A DNA stretch of 64,000 nt from Paraphoma chrysanthemicola (Eukaryota; Ascomycota; Dothideomycetes; Pleosporales; Phaeosphaeriaceae), in contig JAGMWG010000016.1 in assembly GCA_020744225.1 (NCBI GenBank), forward strand, positions 1,178,001 to 1,242,000, given 5' to 3'. Each line of letters opens with the position of its first letter. Within the stretch, counting starts at the first letter, position 1. The notes under the pieces are model-generated. The model ran no database searches. It was not told where the DNA came from and was given only the letters and a program-made list of their open reading frames with translations. This document shows, one piece after another, positions 46,857-58,671 of the stretch. Both the position numbers and the translations under genes were made by a program.

Positions 46857-48637
46857 ATGATTTCACGATTTATAATCCCGTTGGCGTTTCTCGCAGCGTG
46901 CGGCACAGCCCAAGACGGCCCTTTTGAGCCTGCCGATTTCGACGTGACCGCTGCGCTCGCAGATCTCGGAATCGACGCGTCGGCTCTACCGCCGCCCGTC
47001 AATGCAACCGTCGCGGAGCGCTCGGGATCGCAATCGTGCGCGCTCGCAGTGCGTCATTACCCTATCGCTGCATTGATATGAGGCTGACCATAGTAGTGCT
47101 CTTCACTACATATCCTCTTCGGCGGCGAACAACTCTTGTCAGAAGGGAGTTCGGAATACGAAGCATTCACTAGCGCGTACTGGTCCGCTCAGCAGGGCTC
47201 GCTGAATCCATCATGTGTATTCAAGCCTTCCAAGACAGTCGATGTCTCGACACTGGTACTTATCGCACGCTTGTATCAATGCCCATTCGTCGTCAAAGGC
47301 GGTGGTCATGCAGCATGGGCTGGAGCGTCTAGTATTGAAGATGGGATTACGGTATCGTTGGAGAACTTCAAGCAAACCATAGTGGCTGCCGATAAGAAGA
47401 CTGTGAATGTTGGCCCAGGTCTGCGATGGGTCGACGTTTACAAGGCCGTAGAGAAGGATGGATTGAGTGTGGTCGGAGGACGGGTAAGTTTGATCGCATA
47501 TTTGCGCATGGCGTAACCTACTGACTGTTGGGAAGATGAGCCCCGTAGGCGTACCTGGCCTCGTTCTCGGTGGAGGAATTTCCCATTTCTCGAACAAGCT
47601 TGGCTGGGCGTGCGACAATGTCGAGAGCTATGAGCTCGTCACTGCGTCTGGCATCCCCATCACCGTCAGCGCTACCTTTTATCCTGACTTGTACTGGGCT
47701 CTGAGAGGCGGAGGCAACAATTTCGGTATCGTGACTAACTTCAAGCTCAACGCGTTTCCCCAGGGCGATCTATGGGGCGGCCAGCGCGTGTATCTCGAAG
47801 ACCAGTTCTCCAAGAACTTGGACGCCATCTACGAGTTCACCATTAAGGGCTCACCCACGGATCTCGACGCAGCTCAAATCATCGTGAGTCATCCTCTCAA
47901 CTCCAGACCAAGCACGTTGCAAACTAACACACGTCCCATAGACCTTTGCCTCAGCCCCCGGCATCGGCAGAGTCTCCTTCGCCAATCTGCACTACGCGAA
48001 GCCTGTACCTACCGCGGCCGTCTTCGCGCCTTGGTCTAATCTCACCGCTATTGACGACACCACCGGCCTCCGCCCTATGTCCGGCATGGCTGAGCTGCTC
48101 AACCAAGGCGCGCCCGCGCCCGGTGCATACCAGACGTGGTGGGGCATTAGCTTAAAGATGGACCGATCGCTGCTTACCTTCGTTGTCAATACGTTCTACG
48201 CACAAGAAGCGACTGTCGCAGATATTGAGAAAATACTACTAATCATGGCAATTCAGCCAATCACGACTGGCGCGCTGAATGCAATGCAGAAGAACGGTGG
48301 AAATGCGTTGGGCTTGGATCCGAACGGCGGGCCGTACTTTGTGTTGAACTTCAACGCGGCGTGGAATGTGGCAACGGATGAGGGCAAGTTTCATCACGTC
48401 ATCGCGACGATCGTGAGTCTGGTGAAAGAGGAGGCTAGGAGACGTGGCTTGGATAACGATTTCGTGTATCTGAACTATGCATCGGAGTATCAGGATCCGA
48501 TTGGAAGTTATGGGGCGGCGAACAGGAGGAGGTTGCAGGATGTGAGCAGGAAGTATGATCCCAAGGGAGTATTTCAGAAGTTGCAGCCTGGTGGATTTAA
48601 GCTATTCAAGGGTGCGCCGAACGGAGGTACGCCATGA
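46857..48637 (+). CDS. Secreted FAD-linked oxidoreductase, berberine-bridge-like
   Basis: A PCMH-type FAD oxidase of the BBE-like family, which oxidises sugars, alcohols or secondary metabolites with oxygen. Exons are 46857-47048, 47097-47483, 47536-47883 and 47942-48637, giving 540 aa. The start at 46857 gives a signal peptide, MISRFIIPLAFLAACGTAQ. The FAD domain has VVKGGGHAAWAG, with His135 as the likely covalent flavin ligand, and LVLGGGISHFSNKLGWACDN. The second cysteine that makes a bicovalent flavin in some BBEs is absent (MSPVGVPG here), so a single covalent bond is expected. The C-terminal substrate domain ends in the BBE motif NYASEYQDPIGSYG. The substrate is not predictable. It is next to, but not clearly part of, the dehydrogenase region. 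Confidence 0.9.
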
Positions 48638-49260
48638 GAAGATGAGATACATGCGTCGGATCAGAAGATACAAAATATTGACCCAGTCGTGTGTCTCCCT
48701 ACCTCTTCCCGGCCGTTTCCTCACCTTTCTGTGGCTACCCATTTGCTCCATCCTCTTCAATTATAGCCACCTTACTTTGCAACTCGCCCATGATCCTCCC
48801 CAAACTCAGCGTATCCCAGACTGAGCCCTCGATATCTCTCCATTCTACACACTCAAGATGGCGATCAGGACGCTTTCTCTGGTTCGGTAGGCACGCGGCG
48901 CGGATCTTCTTAGGGAAATCATTGACGCAGGCTTGCTCCTTAGCAAGATGCGGCTTGAGGGCTCGGAGCTAGCATATGAGTTGTGATACCATGCTGACGA
49001 TCAAGGGACTATATCAGATTGAAGGGCAATTTGTTAGCACCGTGGCTGGGCTCTATATACTATGAAAGGGAAGTAGCTTGCTGCAAAGAGACAATTCTGC
49101 GTTTCACGAATCCATCGAGGAAGCTGATATGTGCTGGCACACTCGCGCAAACCAATTCCGCAACCCTCTGCGGAGAGCCCTACATTTCCGTTGCTCTCCA
49201 GACACCAGTTTATGCCATGAAACCTCCGCAGCATTCGTTAACTCCTGTCATACCCATGGC
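48638..49260. other. Convergent intergenic region
   Basis: About 620 bp between two convergent stop codons. Short ORFs only; probably both 3' UTRs. Confidence 0.5.
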
Positions 49261-50404
49261 TTATACACCGCTTTCATTGACCACCTCCTTGATCTTGGTC
49301 ATCTCGCCCCGAAGATGCATGTAGTTAGCCTGCTCAGCATTCATCCTGGCCTCCATGTCCGCCAGATCCTCCTTCGTCTCATCGAGCTCCAACTGCAGCC
49401 CACGATACGCATGACCTTGCATCGCCATATCCTCTTTGAGCTTGATGTTCTCGGTAGTCAGAATGTTGACTTGCACTTTTAGCGCCGCGATCTCGGACTG
49501 TCCAGTCGACTTCTCCAAGAGAGAAGGCTGCTTGTTGGCACGAGCAATGTTAGAGGAGATGTCAGCGAGTGCGCGTCGCTTCTGTGTGTCTAGAGATGAT
49601 TAGCATGCAACCAGATCACAAGGACGATTCTTTCCACTTACTGGGCTGGCCTAGACCAATGGTGCTTGACCGCCGCTCTAGCTTGACAGGTGTATGCTGT
49701 CTACGGCGGGTGGCTGAGCGCAAGACAGAAGCTGAGTGTGGGCCATCAGCTACTGCTTGGAGTCCATCGCGAGCTAGAGACTCACTATTGATGGCTGGGA
49801 AGTCGTTATTCGTGGCTGTCGTCGCCGGCTGCTGTGTGGCGTGGCCTCCCATCACAGCACTTGCGACAAGGGCAGGAGGCTGCTCACCTCCGTTTGCAAT
49901 CCAGCGACACGCCTGCTCGAACTTCTTGGTGAACATCTTCGGTGCCTTATTATGCCGTGGAAGCTCCTTGAGGTACCCGGCCGCGAGAAAGTAGAAGCGG
50001 ATGACCGCGAGGACGCGTCCGACATCGTCGCCAACCTCGGAGAATGGAGGATGGAACGCAACGTGGCCGAACGATGCGACAGGAATCAGCTTGTTTGTCT
50101 CATCCTCCAGCTCTTCGACGTAGTAGAGTGTGATTTCATCATCGTCGGCGTGGATATGGGCGCACACCTCGATGTCCTGTACTTCGCTCTGGGGGGAGTG
50201 CGCGCCCACAAGTAGTAGCTTCTTGTGTTCCGACCGTCCTAGGGAGCGACGTATCGTGCGATCAAAGACCATGTCGTCGACGTCAATGAAGGCGACCCTC
50301 TCCAGAGAGGGCAGTGCTTCGAAGTCATCGTGGAACTTGAATCGGGCCCATGCTTGTATACTCAAGAGCGTAAGTGGCGACTTCCCTTCGTCGAAAGATG
50401 CCAT
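49261..50404 (-). CDS. Hypothetical protein with C-terminal coiled coil
   Basis: I do not recognise the family. Exons are 50404-49642 and 49589-49261 (52-nt intron GTAAGT..CTCTAG), giving 363 aa. The first 170 residues look folded, starting MASFDEGKSPLTLLSIQAWA and including IDVDDMVFDRTIRRSLG and ADDDEITLYYVEELEDETNK. A Ser/Thr/Ala-rich linker follows and then a basic patch (RSATRRRQHTPVKLERR). Exon 2 encodes a long helix with heptads (AALKVQVNILTTENIKLKED), likely a dimerising coiled coil. Composition suggests a nuclear or cytoskeletal regulatory protein. The splice junction Pro-Asn-Thr-Gln is the only one that keeps both parts in frame. Confidence 0.75.
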
Positions 50405-51513
50405 GAGGGATCTTGGGGGATGCTAGTGGTGACGTGTTTAGGCTGCATCAGTTTCGGTGCAGTGCGGGGCGTTGTTGCTGTTGTTGAGGTAAGAGCGACC
50501 CTCGCGCGACGCGCCGACTTATCGCGACGTCTTGGCATCTAGCAGGTGAAAACGCAGAGAACCAAGTGAAAGGACGCAGAGACTAAAGAGCATGTTCTAA
50601 AGTGAGACGGGATGAAGAAGGGAGAAGACGTGAAAGTATCGTGGATGCCGCAACTGGCAGCGGCAAGCAGACGCCTCACATCCCACTCCTGCGAAGTCTT
50701 CACATGACATGACAACCGGAAGAAGAAATAAATGTATAGTCCAAAAGAGAGAAAACGTTCACATTGTTTCTGGTAAGCTACACAGATAAGTTGACGCTTT
50801 CTTGCTCGCACAGTCTCGTTCGTGCACGGAATGGAAATTGGAAGGGCAGAATCACCGCGACCTCTGCAGTGCAGTCTCTCCTGTACTGAAAAAGGCCTAT
50901 GTATACTCTTTCGATGAGCGAAACGTGACACAGACGCTGAATCACACTACCAGTTCTGGCATCCTGCGGCACGAGATGGCGTGACAGCTCTGGATCGTCG
51001 CACCGTGAAATCAGGACCATTCGTCCGCCAGGCTATGAACCAGCGATCTAACTGCCTGCAGTCTTGATAAGACGGAGTAAGCAACATTGGTTAGAATCAA
51101 AGTTTGGTTGCGACGGCGCAACTATACATGAGGTTGAAGTTCGGCTGTGAATGACGTATGCTCGCCTGCAATTGGCCCGAGTGCGAATGTCGGCTTTTGC
51201 GGGGCACCACTGCCACTTCCGTCTCTTTCCCCGTACTGTCACAGCTGCACTAATTACTCCACTTCACTGGGTACCCACAATGTCTGTCTGCTTTCTTTCA
51301 ATATATATTCTCGGAATAGTACCTTGAATCCACGAACCATCATACTGTTCTCAGGACGCTCGCTTGAAATGTGTGTCCGTCTCGGCTGTCGCACACCAGT
51401 CGCCGCGTCTAGTTTTCGCTCAGAGGCGTCGGCTTTTGAAGCATCCGCCAACGATTGTCCTCTCCGCACGCTAGGAGGACTCCATTATGATCATCCTTCT
51501 ATAGCATTGGGAT
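50405..51513. other. Divergent intergenic region
   Basis: The 1.1 kb upstream of the alpha-glucuronidase has short ORFs only. A CTCCAC word, which matches the CreA consensus on the other strand, lies near 51256. Confidence 0.5.
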
Positions 51514-51520
51514 TTTAGCC
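51514..51520 (-). promoter_or_regulatory. XlnR/Xyr1-type site (GGCTAAA)
   Basis: TTTAGCC on the plus strand is the reverse complement of GGCTAAA, the binding site of xylanolytic activators XlnR/Xyr1. It is about 150 bp upstream of the GH67 start, a usual distance for AguA-type genes. Function is inferred. Confidence 0.45.
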
Positions 51521-51604
51521 TGAATCTGGGTATGATTTTGTATTCCGCACCGCAAACAGCCTTGAAGACTTGGTGGATAAAGTTGTATCCCTACAGCCGA
51601 TGAT

Positions 51605-51626
51605 TATAAAATAAGCTTAACCCCGG
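51605..51626 (+). promoter_or_regulatory. TATA box and CreA-type site of the GH67 gene
   Basis: TATAAAAT begins at 51605, about 60 bp before the ATG. CCCCGG at 51621-51626 reads CCGGGG on the other strand, fitting the CreA consensus SYGGRG for glucose repression. Together with the GGCTAAA site this is a plausible inducible and glucose-repressed promoter. Confidence 0.4.
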
Positions 51627-51665
51627 CATTTATATCATTGAGCTTTACATGCTCTGAACCCTGTA

Positions 51666-54188
51666 ATGATCACATTTGCCATGCGTCTCCTTACACTCAC
51701 TTTTCTTTTCAGTACACTGGGTGCCGCGGAGGATGGCTTACAAGGCTGGTTACGATATGCTGCCGTGCCAGGAGCCCAAAATGCGACCATTCCATCTCAA
51801 ATTGTGGCACTGAACGCAACCGAGGGAAGTCCGATATCCACAGCGCAACTGGAGTTGGAAAAGGGAATCGAATCCATTACTGGAAAAGCCATCAAGAGGA
51901 GATCCAGAGCACGCCAACAATCGAGAGCGATCATACTCGGTACCCGAGATGCATTCGTGAAACATTACGGCAATATAACTGCGTTAAGTGGCCTGGAAGA
52001 GGACGGCTTCTACCTTAACACCGAAGGTGCCGATGTGACGATTGTTGGTCACAACGAGCGGGGGACGCTTTATGGCGCCTTCGAATATCTCACACGTCTT
52101 GCGCAAGGTAATTTCGCGCCCACTTCGGCGGTCCATAACCCCCAAGCTCCCATCCGATGGACGAACGAGTGGGACAACCTCGACGGCAGTATTGAGCGCG
52201 GTTATGCTGGGCCATCGAACTTCTTCAGGAATGGCTTTGTTGTAGAGAATGTCACTCGGACAGCCGAGTATGCCCGCCTCCTCGCATCATTGAGGATCAA
52301 CGGTGTCATCATCAACAACGTTAATGCGAATGCATCACTTCTCAACGACCGCAACCTAGATGGGATAGGGCGCTTAGCAGACGCGATGCGACCATATGGA
52401 GTACAACTGGGAATCGCTCTCAACTTTGCATCTCCCCAAACTTTTGGTGGTCTCCCATCATTTGATCCATCGGATCCCAAGGTTGATGCATGGTGGGTTA
52501 ACATCACCAATGTCCTATATGAGAAAGTGCCTGATATGGCAGGTTATCTGGTTAAGGCGAATAGCGAAGGCCAACCAGGGCCGCTGACCTACAATCGTAC
52601 GTTGGCGGAGGGAGGAAACATGTTCGCAAAAGCGGTGAAACCGCATGGTGGCGTCGTCATGTTTCGCGCTTTTGTCTACGACCACCACATCAGCCCAACG
52701 AATTGGACTTCTGACCGAGCAAATGGTGCCCTCGAAGCCTTTCAAGATCTTGATGGCAAGTTCGACGACAATGTTGTTGTTCAGATCAAATATGGCCCAC
52801 TCGACTTCCAGGTGCGCGAGCCACCTAGCCCACTTTTCTCATTTTTACGAGATGAATCAACCGCTATCGAACTGCAAGTCACGCCGGAGTACCAAGGGCA
52901 GAATGATCATCTGGTCTACCTGGCTCCACTATGGAAGGAGATCCTGGAATTCGATATGCGAGCAGACAGCCAGCCTTCAAAAGTTAAAGACATAGTTTCC
53001 GGCCAGCGCTTCAAGCGCAAACTTGGGGGATATGCTGGTGTCGTGGGTGCTGGTGCAAATACCACATGGTTGGGAAGTCATCTCGCCATGTCCAATCTCT
53101 ACGCCTACGGCCGACTGGCATGGGATGCTTCGCTGGATCCCCAAGACGTTCTGCAGGACTGGATACGTCTCACTTTTGGCTGTGACGAACAAGTTGTGAG
53201 CACAATAACTGACATGGCAATGAGGTCATTGCCTGCATACGAGAATTACAGTGGCAATCTCGGAGTTGGAACACTCACCGACGTCCTCTACACCCATTTT
53301 GGGCCAAATCCGCTCAATACAGACAACAATGGGTGGGGCTTTTGGCAACGCGCCGACCATGATACCATCGGTATGGATCGAACAGTCAAAAACGGTACTG
53401 GCAACACAGGACAGTATGCGCCTGAAGTTGCCCAAATGTTCGAGAACATTGAGACGACTCCCGACAATCTGCTACTCTGGTTCCATCATGTACCGTACAC
53501 ACAAAAGTTAAAATCCGGGAAAACTGTTATTCAGCACTTTTACGATGCTCACTACGAGGGTGCTGCCACGGCACAGGAATTTGTGACGCAGTGGGAGTCG
53601 CTCGAGGGCAAGATCGACCAAGAGCGCTACGAGAATGTTTTGTATGAGCAAAAGTTCCAGGCTGGGCACGCACTAGTTTGGCGTGACGCCATCAACAACT
53701 TCTACCACAATGTGTCGGGAATACCGGATGACAATAGGCGTGTGGGCAACCACCCGTATCGCATCGAGGCCGAGAAGATGACCCTGTCCGGCTACAAGAC
53801 ATACGCTGTCAAGCCTTTCATCGCTGCCTCGGGTTCTGCAGCTATCGTTACGACTTCAAATAGTACTACTGGTACCGCGATGACGAACGTAACCTTTGCC
53901 TCGGGCACGTATGATGTGGCTGTGAACTACTTTGACCTCATCCGTGGAAAGGCAAAGTACCACCTCGCGGTTGGAAATCAGACAGTGGGCGAATGGGTGG
54001 GTGATGCAGAGGACAAATTGGGCCACGAGCCATCCCTCTATCTCGACGCCCATTCAGCGATGCGCATTACCTTCAAAGGTGTGAGTGTTGCACACGGCGA
54101 TCTGGTGCGCATCACAGGTCAAGCAGACGGCATGGAGCCTGCACCGCTCGACTACATTTCCTTTCTCCCGCCAGGAGTTGTCGACTGA
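51666..54188 (+). CDS. aguA: GH67 alpha-glucuronidase, secreted
   Basis: Removes 4-O-methyl-glucuronic acid from the non-reducing ends of xylo-oligosaccharides, finishing xylan breakdown. A single exon of 840 aa (835 if the second ATG at 51681, MRLLTLTFLFSTLGAAEDG, is used) matches fungal AguA length. The signal peptide ends near Ala-Ala-Glu. The GH67 layout is complete: an N-terminal beta-sandwich, then the barrel with IRWTNEWDNLDGSIERGYAG. The catalytic acid is Glu301 in VKANSEGQPGP, and the carboxylate pair is Asp380 (GPLDFQVREP) and Glu408 (TPEYQGQ). A C-terminal helical domain follows. Many Asn-X-Ser/Thr sites fit secretion. No frameshift or stop is present. Confidence 0.95.
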   Translation: MITFAMRLLTLTFLFSTLGAAEDGLQGWLRYAAVPGAQNATIPSQIVALNATEGSPISTAQLELEKGIESITGKAIKRRSRARQQSRAIILGTRDAFVKHYGNITALSGLEEDGFYLNTEGADVTIVGHNERGTLYGAFEYLTRLAQGNFAPTSAVHNPQAPIRWTNEWDNLDGSIERGYAGPSNFFRNGFVVENVTRTAEYARLLASLRINGVIINNVNANASLLNDRNLDGIGRLADAMRPYGVQLGIALNFASPQTFGGLPSFDPSDPKVDAWWVNITNVLYEKVPDMAGYLVKANSEGQPGPLTYNRTLAEGGNMFAKAVKPHGGVVMFRAFVYDHHISPTNWTSDRANGALEAFQDLDGKFDDNVVVQIKYGPLDFQVREPPSPLFSFLRDESTAIELQVTPEYQGQNDHLVYLAPLWKEILEFDMRADSQPSKVKDIVSGQRFKRKLGGYAGVVGAGANTTWLGSHLAMSNLYAYGRLAWDASLDPQDVLQDWIRLTFGCDEQVVSTITDMAMRSLPAYENYSGNLGVGTLTDVLYTHFGPNPLNTDNNGWGFWQRADHDTIGMDRTVKNGTGNTGQYAPEVAQMFENIETTPDNLLLWFHHVPYTQKLKSGKTVIQHFYDAHYEGAATAQEFVTQWESLEGKIDQERYENVLYEQKFQAGHALVWRDAINNFYHNVSGIPDDNRRVGNHPYRIEAEKMTLSGYKTYAVKPFIAASGSAAIVTTSNSTTGTAMTNVTFASGTYDVAVNYFDLIRGKAKYHLAVGNQTVGEWVGDAEDKLGHEPSLYLDAHSAMRITFKGVSVAHGDLVRITGQADGMEPAPLDYISFLPPGVVD

Positions 54189-54831
54189 TTACGAATCGTC
54201 GGCAAAATAGAGCGTTCTGTAGCCAGAATAATGAAAACATACTGCAATTTCCACGACCGCATCTAGATGCTCTGGTTCGGAGACACCCGAGTGCCCCTGC
54301 CGCCCTGCCGGTGCCGCGTCTCCACTCTTGATTGGCTCCCGCTAACCTTGCCGAAACTTGACAAGCAGCGCAATCTGGGATTGGCCATTCGCGATGCAGC
54401 CGTTGGTGGCTTTCATCCGTGCGAATGTCACCCACGTTTTTCCCTCAAGTTGACTTTCCTACCGCGGTGATTCCCTTTGTTGGGCTGTTGCATTCGAGGC
54501 AACATCTGACTGTTCGCTCCACATGTTTGCAGGGCTTGCATGGATGTCCTTGCGGGTGTTGCGCCATCACCTGCAGCTCCGTGCCCGCTTCGTTTGACGC
54601 CAATAGTTTTGGGCGTCGCCCAATTTCCTGGGTTATCTTGCGGCGGTACGGCCTCTCCGCCACAGGGGTTTGAGAAAGGGTTGCGCACTTTGACAGCTCG
54701 TTGCCTCACCATCAAGTCATCCACGTCCCATCTATCGCATGAACTTTAAGGTACCGCCTAGTATACACATCTCTGCTTGTGATTGGTGCTTCGCATCCAT
54801 GTGAGCGTTGAGTGCAGACGGCCTCAGACAA
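54189..54831. other. Intergenic, no supportable gene
   Basis: About 640 bp between the alpha-glucuronidase stop and the ankyrin gene. Short ORFs only. Confidence 0.5.
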
Positions 54832-56667
54832 ATGCCTCAGTTGAGCACGATCACGGCAAGATGCGCCGCGTTGAGCATCTCCATTGCGCAAGCAAGTCCA
54901 CCCCTTGTATGTCTTCGCACATCCGCTAACAGTGATCGTCTTCAGGTCATTCCTGACATCAGCAGCTTTGCGAGGAAAGTCCGTGATGCGCGGCACGATC
55001 TAAATGCCATCAACCACGACCTGGTCATAATCCGTACAGGGCTTGGCGTCGCGCAGGACGACTTTTCACTCTCCGGGTCAAAGCTTCCGCCGGCCATCAT
55101 CGACGCTGTTGTGCAGATCCTTGACTCGTGCGATGATACGAGTGAGCGTCTACACAAGGCATTTCTAAAGCTTTCTTGTAGCAATCTGCCCAAAGAAGCC
55201 TGGCAGGATCTTCGCGATGGTGCCCTTGTCGCCATGCGACAAGACCTCGAAGGTACAAGAATGGTGTTGGAGCTATCTCTTGACTATCTTGCGTTGTAAG
55301 TGCGGGTTTGTCGATCTGTCAACCACATGAAGGCTCATATCAGCAGGTACGGGCAACAAGACACGTTGGATTCATTCCTCAAATGCTATGTCAGCGATCT
55401 CATCACCGCAAGTGATGATCTACTCAAGAGAACGGACATGGAGGAAATTCACGTCAACCTGATAGCGCGTGAACGATTGCCCTCTCTACTCCACGCCATC
55501 AGACTGCTCCGTTCGTGTATCACCGCCATGTCAAGGCAAGGCAAGTCAAGTGATGCAGGCCCGTCAAGACGTACGACAACGCCGCGACCGGACTCTCTAG
55601 AGCCTTCGCTAGGTGACTCTCGCCGCAGTGGCAGGAAGAGCCCTGCCCAACATTTGCCCACACCAACGTCCGCGAGCAAGGGCATTGGCACATGGCTGGC
55701 AGACATACCTTACCATCAAGATGCCGAGCCATTGCGCCCTTCAAGAATAGTACAGATGGCCCAGTCCAAGGCGAACGGCAAGCGAGTATCGAAGCGATCA
55801 TCACGCGAGGAGCTGACACCGTCACGGGGCACTTTCTATACCGATGATGGCGTTTCCACGAGCCGGACTTTGGTTGCGCCTGAATCACGGCTAAAGAAAA
55901 CTAAGAGCTGGTGCTCAGGCATTACCGCACAATATGCTACTCACAGCTCGTCGAAGACCCGAACATCATCGCGATACGCACCAACCGTTGCAAGCTCGGA
56001 TGTATCCATCTTCGATAAGCGCATCACATGCGACAAGATTGCTGTCGCAAAGTCCAACCGGAAGAATCTGGATGTGGATTCAAGAGTGGCAGTCGATCGA
56101 ATATTAGCCAATCTGCCTCCCGAAGCAACCGCTGCGGACGTTGAACGAATACTCTGGGAAGGCGCAAATCCAATGGTTGTGCACCCTGAGTTCGGCCTCT
56201 TTCTCATCCGCGCGGCATTTGAGATGGCGCCAGCTGTGCTCCAGACGTTAGTGGAATTTGGTGCTGATATTCACAAAACACTATCGTCGTCAAGCCAGTA
56301 TCACAATGTTTTTCATGCGGCCGCATTGGGCAATCAAATTGAAACGCTGAAAGTCCTTATGTCACTGGGCTTTTCGGTCGACAAGGCAAACCATGCGGGA
56401 GAGACACCACTGATTCTCGCAGTCAAGACGCCTGGTGCGTTTGGATCTGCGAAGTATCTCGTTGAGAATGGCGCTGACGTCAATCACGAATCGGACGAGG
56501 GTGAGACACCATTGTATCTGGCACTGACGTCAAAGGTGCTGGAAGGCAGGGAACGAAGTCGAATGATTGAGCTGCTGCTGAGCCATGGCGCAGAGGGCGA
56601 CGGGAAAACGACGGCTGAAAGCGGCAGAGGAGATACCAAGGGGAGGATGATCTTGGGGATAACTTGA
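54832..56667 (+). CDS. Ankyrin-repeat protein with STAND-type fungal N-terminus
   Basis: Exons are 54832-54906, 54946-55295 and 55347-56667, giving 581 aa. The first 150 residues (AARCAALSISIAQAS-like start, then VRDARHDLNAINHDLVIIRT) match the helical N-terminal domain common on fungal STAND/NLR-like proteins (the PigL_N type). No NACHT or NB-ARC nucleotide-binding domain follows. Instead there is a Ser/Arg-rich disordered middle (about 190-400) and then two to three ankyrin repeats at about 460-560, with HAGETPLILAV and ENGADVNHESDEGETPLYLA. Intron 1 is only 39 nt, a multiple of three without a stop. It may be an adaptor or a short NLR-like receptor. The start at 54832 leaves just 25 residues in exon 1; an upstream exon is possible. 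Confidence 0.8.
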
Positions 56668-56838
56668 GTTGTCGTAAGCTTTTCGGTCTCCTACGTATTT
56701 GTATACTATATTAATGAGGGATGCACGGAAGAAGTTGCGCGATTCAGAGCGAAATGTTGAACCGCAGATTGCTCCATGATTTATCCTGTACATCCCACAT
56801 CCCATTCCCGCCATCTCGTGAACCTCTGCCAATCCCAC

Positions 56839-58017
56839 CTAAGTAACCAAAACTGCGCGGTATCGAATAGATCCATCATTCAGCTTGGCGATCGCCTTTG
56901 CAGCGCCTTCTTCTGTCATAGGAAACTCCTCCACCACGGCTTTTACATCGTTTTTCGCGGCAAAGTCCAACATTGCATCAAACTCGGTTGGGGTCGATGA
57001 GAGCGCTCCGTGAATGCTGATCTCTTTGAGAATGAATGGGAAGTACGGAACATGTAACGGCTCAGTCGTAAGACCAAGAAGGATAATATGTCCGAATGGC
57101 GCCATTTGTTCGAGAAACCTTACATCTCATTAGTATGAAGTCTCTGAAGTGATTCAATCCGATGAAAGGATACTTACACTTCCCAATTAGGCAATTTCGT
57201 CGCTGTGGTGATAAGATAATCAAGTTTCAAATCTGGCTTCTTCGTCTTCAAGTCCCCACTCAGCCAAAACTCCTTCGCACCAAGTTTAAGCGCCTCGTCT
57301 TTCTTGCTCTCACTACCCGAAAAAACAACAACATGCGCACCCAACTTCACGGCAAATTGAATCGCCAGATGGCCCAACCCACCAATACCTAGAATGCCAA
57401 CACGATGGCCGGGCTTGATGCCATGTCTGACCATGGGCGTGAAGACAGTCAGACCTGCGCAGAGGAGAGGCGCAGCTTGTGCATCGGCAATGGCGTCGGG
57501 GATCTTGTGCAGATTGGTCTCAGGCCAGACAGCAAAGTTGGAGAAAGAGCCTTGGTCATGGTCGGTTGCGCTGTATTGACGTGATGCGATCTTGCAGTAG
57601 AAATAGTTGCCCGCATGACATGCAACGCATTCACCGCAACCATCCTTGACGTAGCCGAAGCCGACGCGATCGCCGCTGCGAATATTTAGCTGGGTTTCGC
57701 CATCATTGATAGGTGTGGATGGTGTACACTTTGAATTTGGTCACAGCATCGCCTACAGCTTCGACTTTGCCGACACCCTCGTGGCCGAGGACCATGTCAT
57801 CGTGGATGTGATGGAGGTCTGTACCGCAGACCTGTCGTGATTTAAGTCAGATATATGTGATATTAGGATGAAATTGTTTTGATAGACTCACGCCGCTATG
57901 GGTGACACGAAGAGCGACTTCGTTTGGCTTGAGACTGGTCCTGCCAGGTAATGTCGCCGCGACTGCTACGCCTTGCTTTGAGCCTTTCAAAACTTTGACT
58001 TCGAAAGGGAGAGTCAT
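56839..58017 (-). CDS. CAD-type NADP alcohol dehydrogenase (Adh6-like)
   Basis: A zinc medium-chain dehydrogenase of the cinnamyl alcohol dehydrogenase / yeast Adh6 group, which reduces aromatic and aliphatic aldehydes with NADPH. Exons are 58017-57892, 57831-57728, 57675-57178 and 57118-56839, giving 335 aa. Catalytic zinc ligands lie in SGVCGTDLHH and LGHEGVG; the structural zinc loop is CGECVACHAGNYFYC; the nucleotide-binding motif is GILGIGGLGHLA. Intron 2 uses a donor inside a GTGTAC string (AAAGT|GTACACC); only this choice yields the family sequence KVGDRVGFGYV. It is divergent from the MFS gene and near an aldehyde dehydrogenase, suggesting an aldehyde-handling neighbourhood. Confidence 0.92.
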
Positions 58018-58671
58018 TTCGTATTGCAGACGTGCGCGATAGGGCGGAGATGTCTGGCGGTTGCGTAGCGGTTGAATAGTGGACGTGAAGTAGAGGTGAA
58101 GAGGTGAGCAAGTAGACAGCGATCAAGATTATTCTCCAGCTCTTATGGTATTGCCTCAGGTCGTAGGTTCGGGTCCTATCATTGCTTATGCAACAGGACA
58201 TAACCGACCGGCGCCTCCACTGCATCGTGGTCCATCGCGATCGAACAATCTAGCATCGTGTTGAGTATTTTGGCATGCTTATTCAGATTATGTCAAGAGT
58301 GATTCTTTGAACCTGATGCTTGTGTGTGTTACTCAAAATATCTGCGATGATGCTATTGGTTGTTCTCCGTCGTGCTTATGCAACGTCGAGTAGCAATGCG
58401 CGCTAAATCCTTCCTCACTGTGTCGGCCGCACCCCTGCTAAAAGCTAAGCGATCGGCCGATGCATCTTTAGCGTCCATGCTTGAGGGAGTGGTACCTTAC
58501 CAAGCCGATTGATCATCGCCGGAACTTAACGCCATTCACTGAGCCTCATAGCGACGGCGAGGCTGCTCTGAAAGGGTTTTTTAAAAAAACGGCTGTCACG
58601 CATCGCTGTAAGCTCAGCTTTCTTCACCTCAACATTCTTCGCAGAATCCTTTGCATCGCACAAACACCAAC
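58018..58671. other. Divergent promoter between ADH and MFS genes
   Basis: About 650 bp shared by two divergent genes. It contains an isolated tRNA B-box-like GGTTCGGGTCC at 58166-58176 and a poly-T/poly-A tract near 58578 ahead of the MFS start. No gene. Confidence 0.55.

Noticed and set aside
40840..48637. Secondary-metabolite gene cluster built on ADH, ALDH and FAD oxidase
   Set aside because: No core synthase (PKS, NRPS, terpene synthase or DMATS) or cluster regulator is present in the window.
58105..58192. tRNA-like segment: GGTTCGGGTCC with a pairing T-arm and partial acceptor stem
   Set aside because: The T-arm (GTAGG/CCTAT) pairs, but no A-box, D-arm or anticodon stem can be formed, so it is at most a tRNA remnant.
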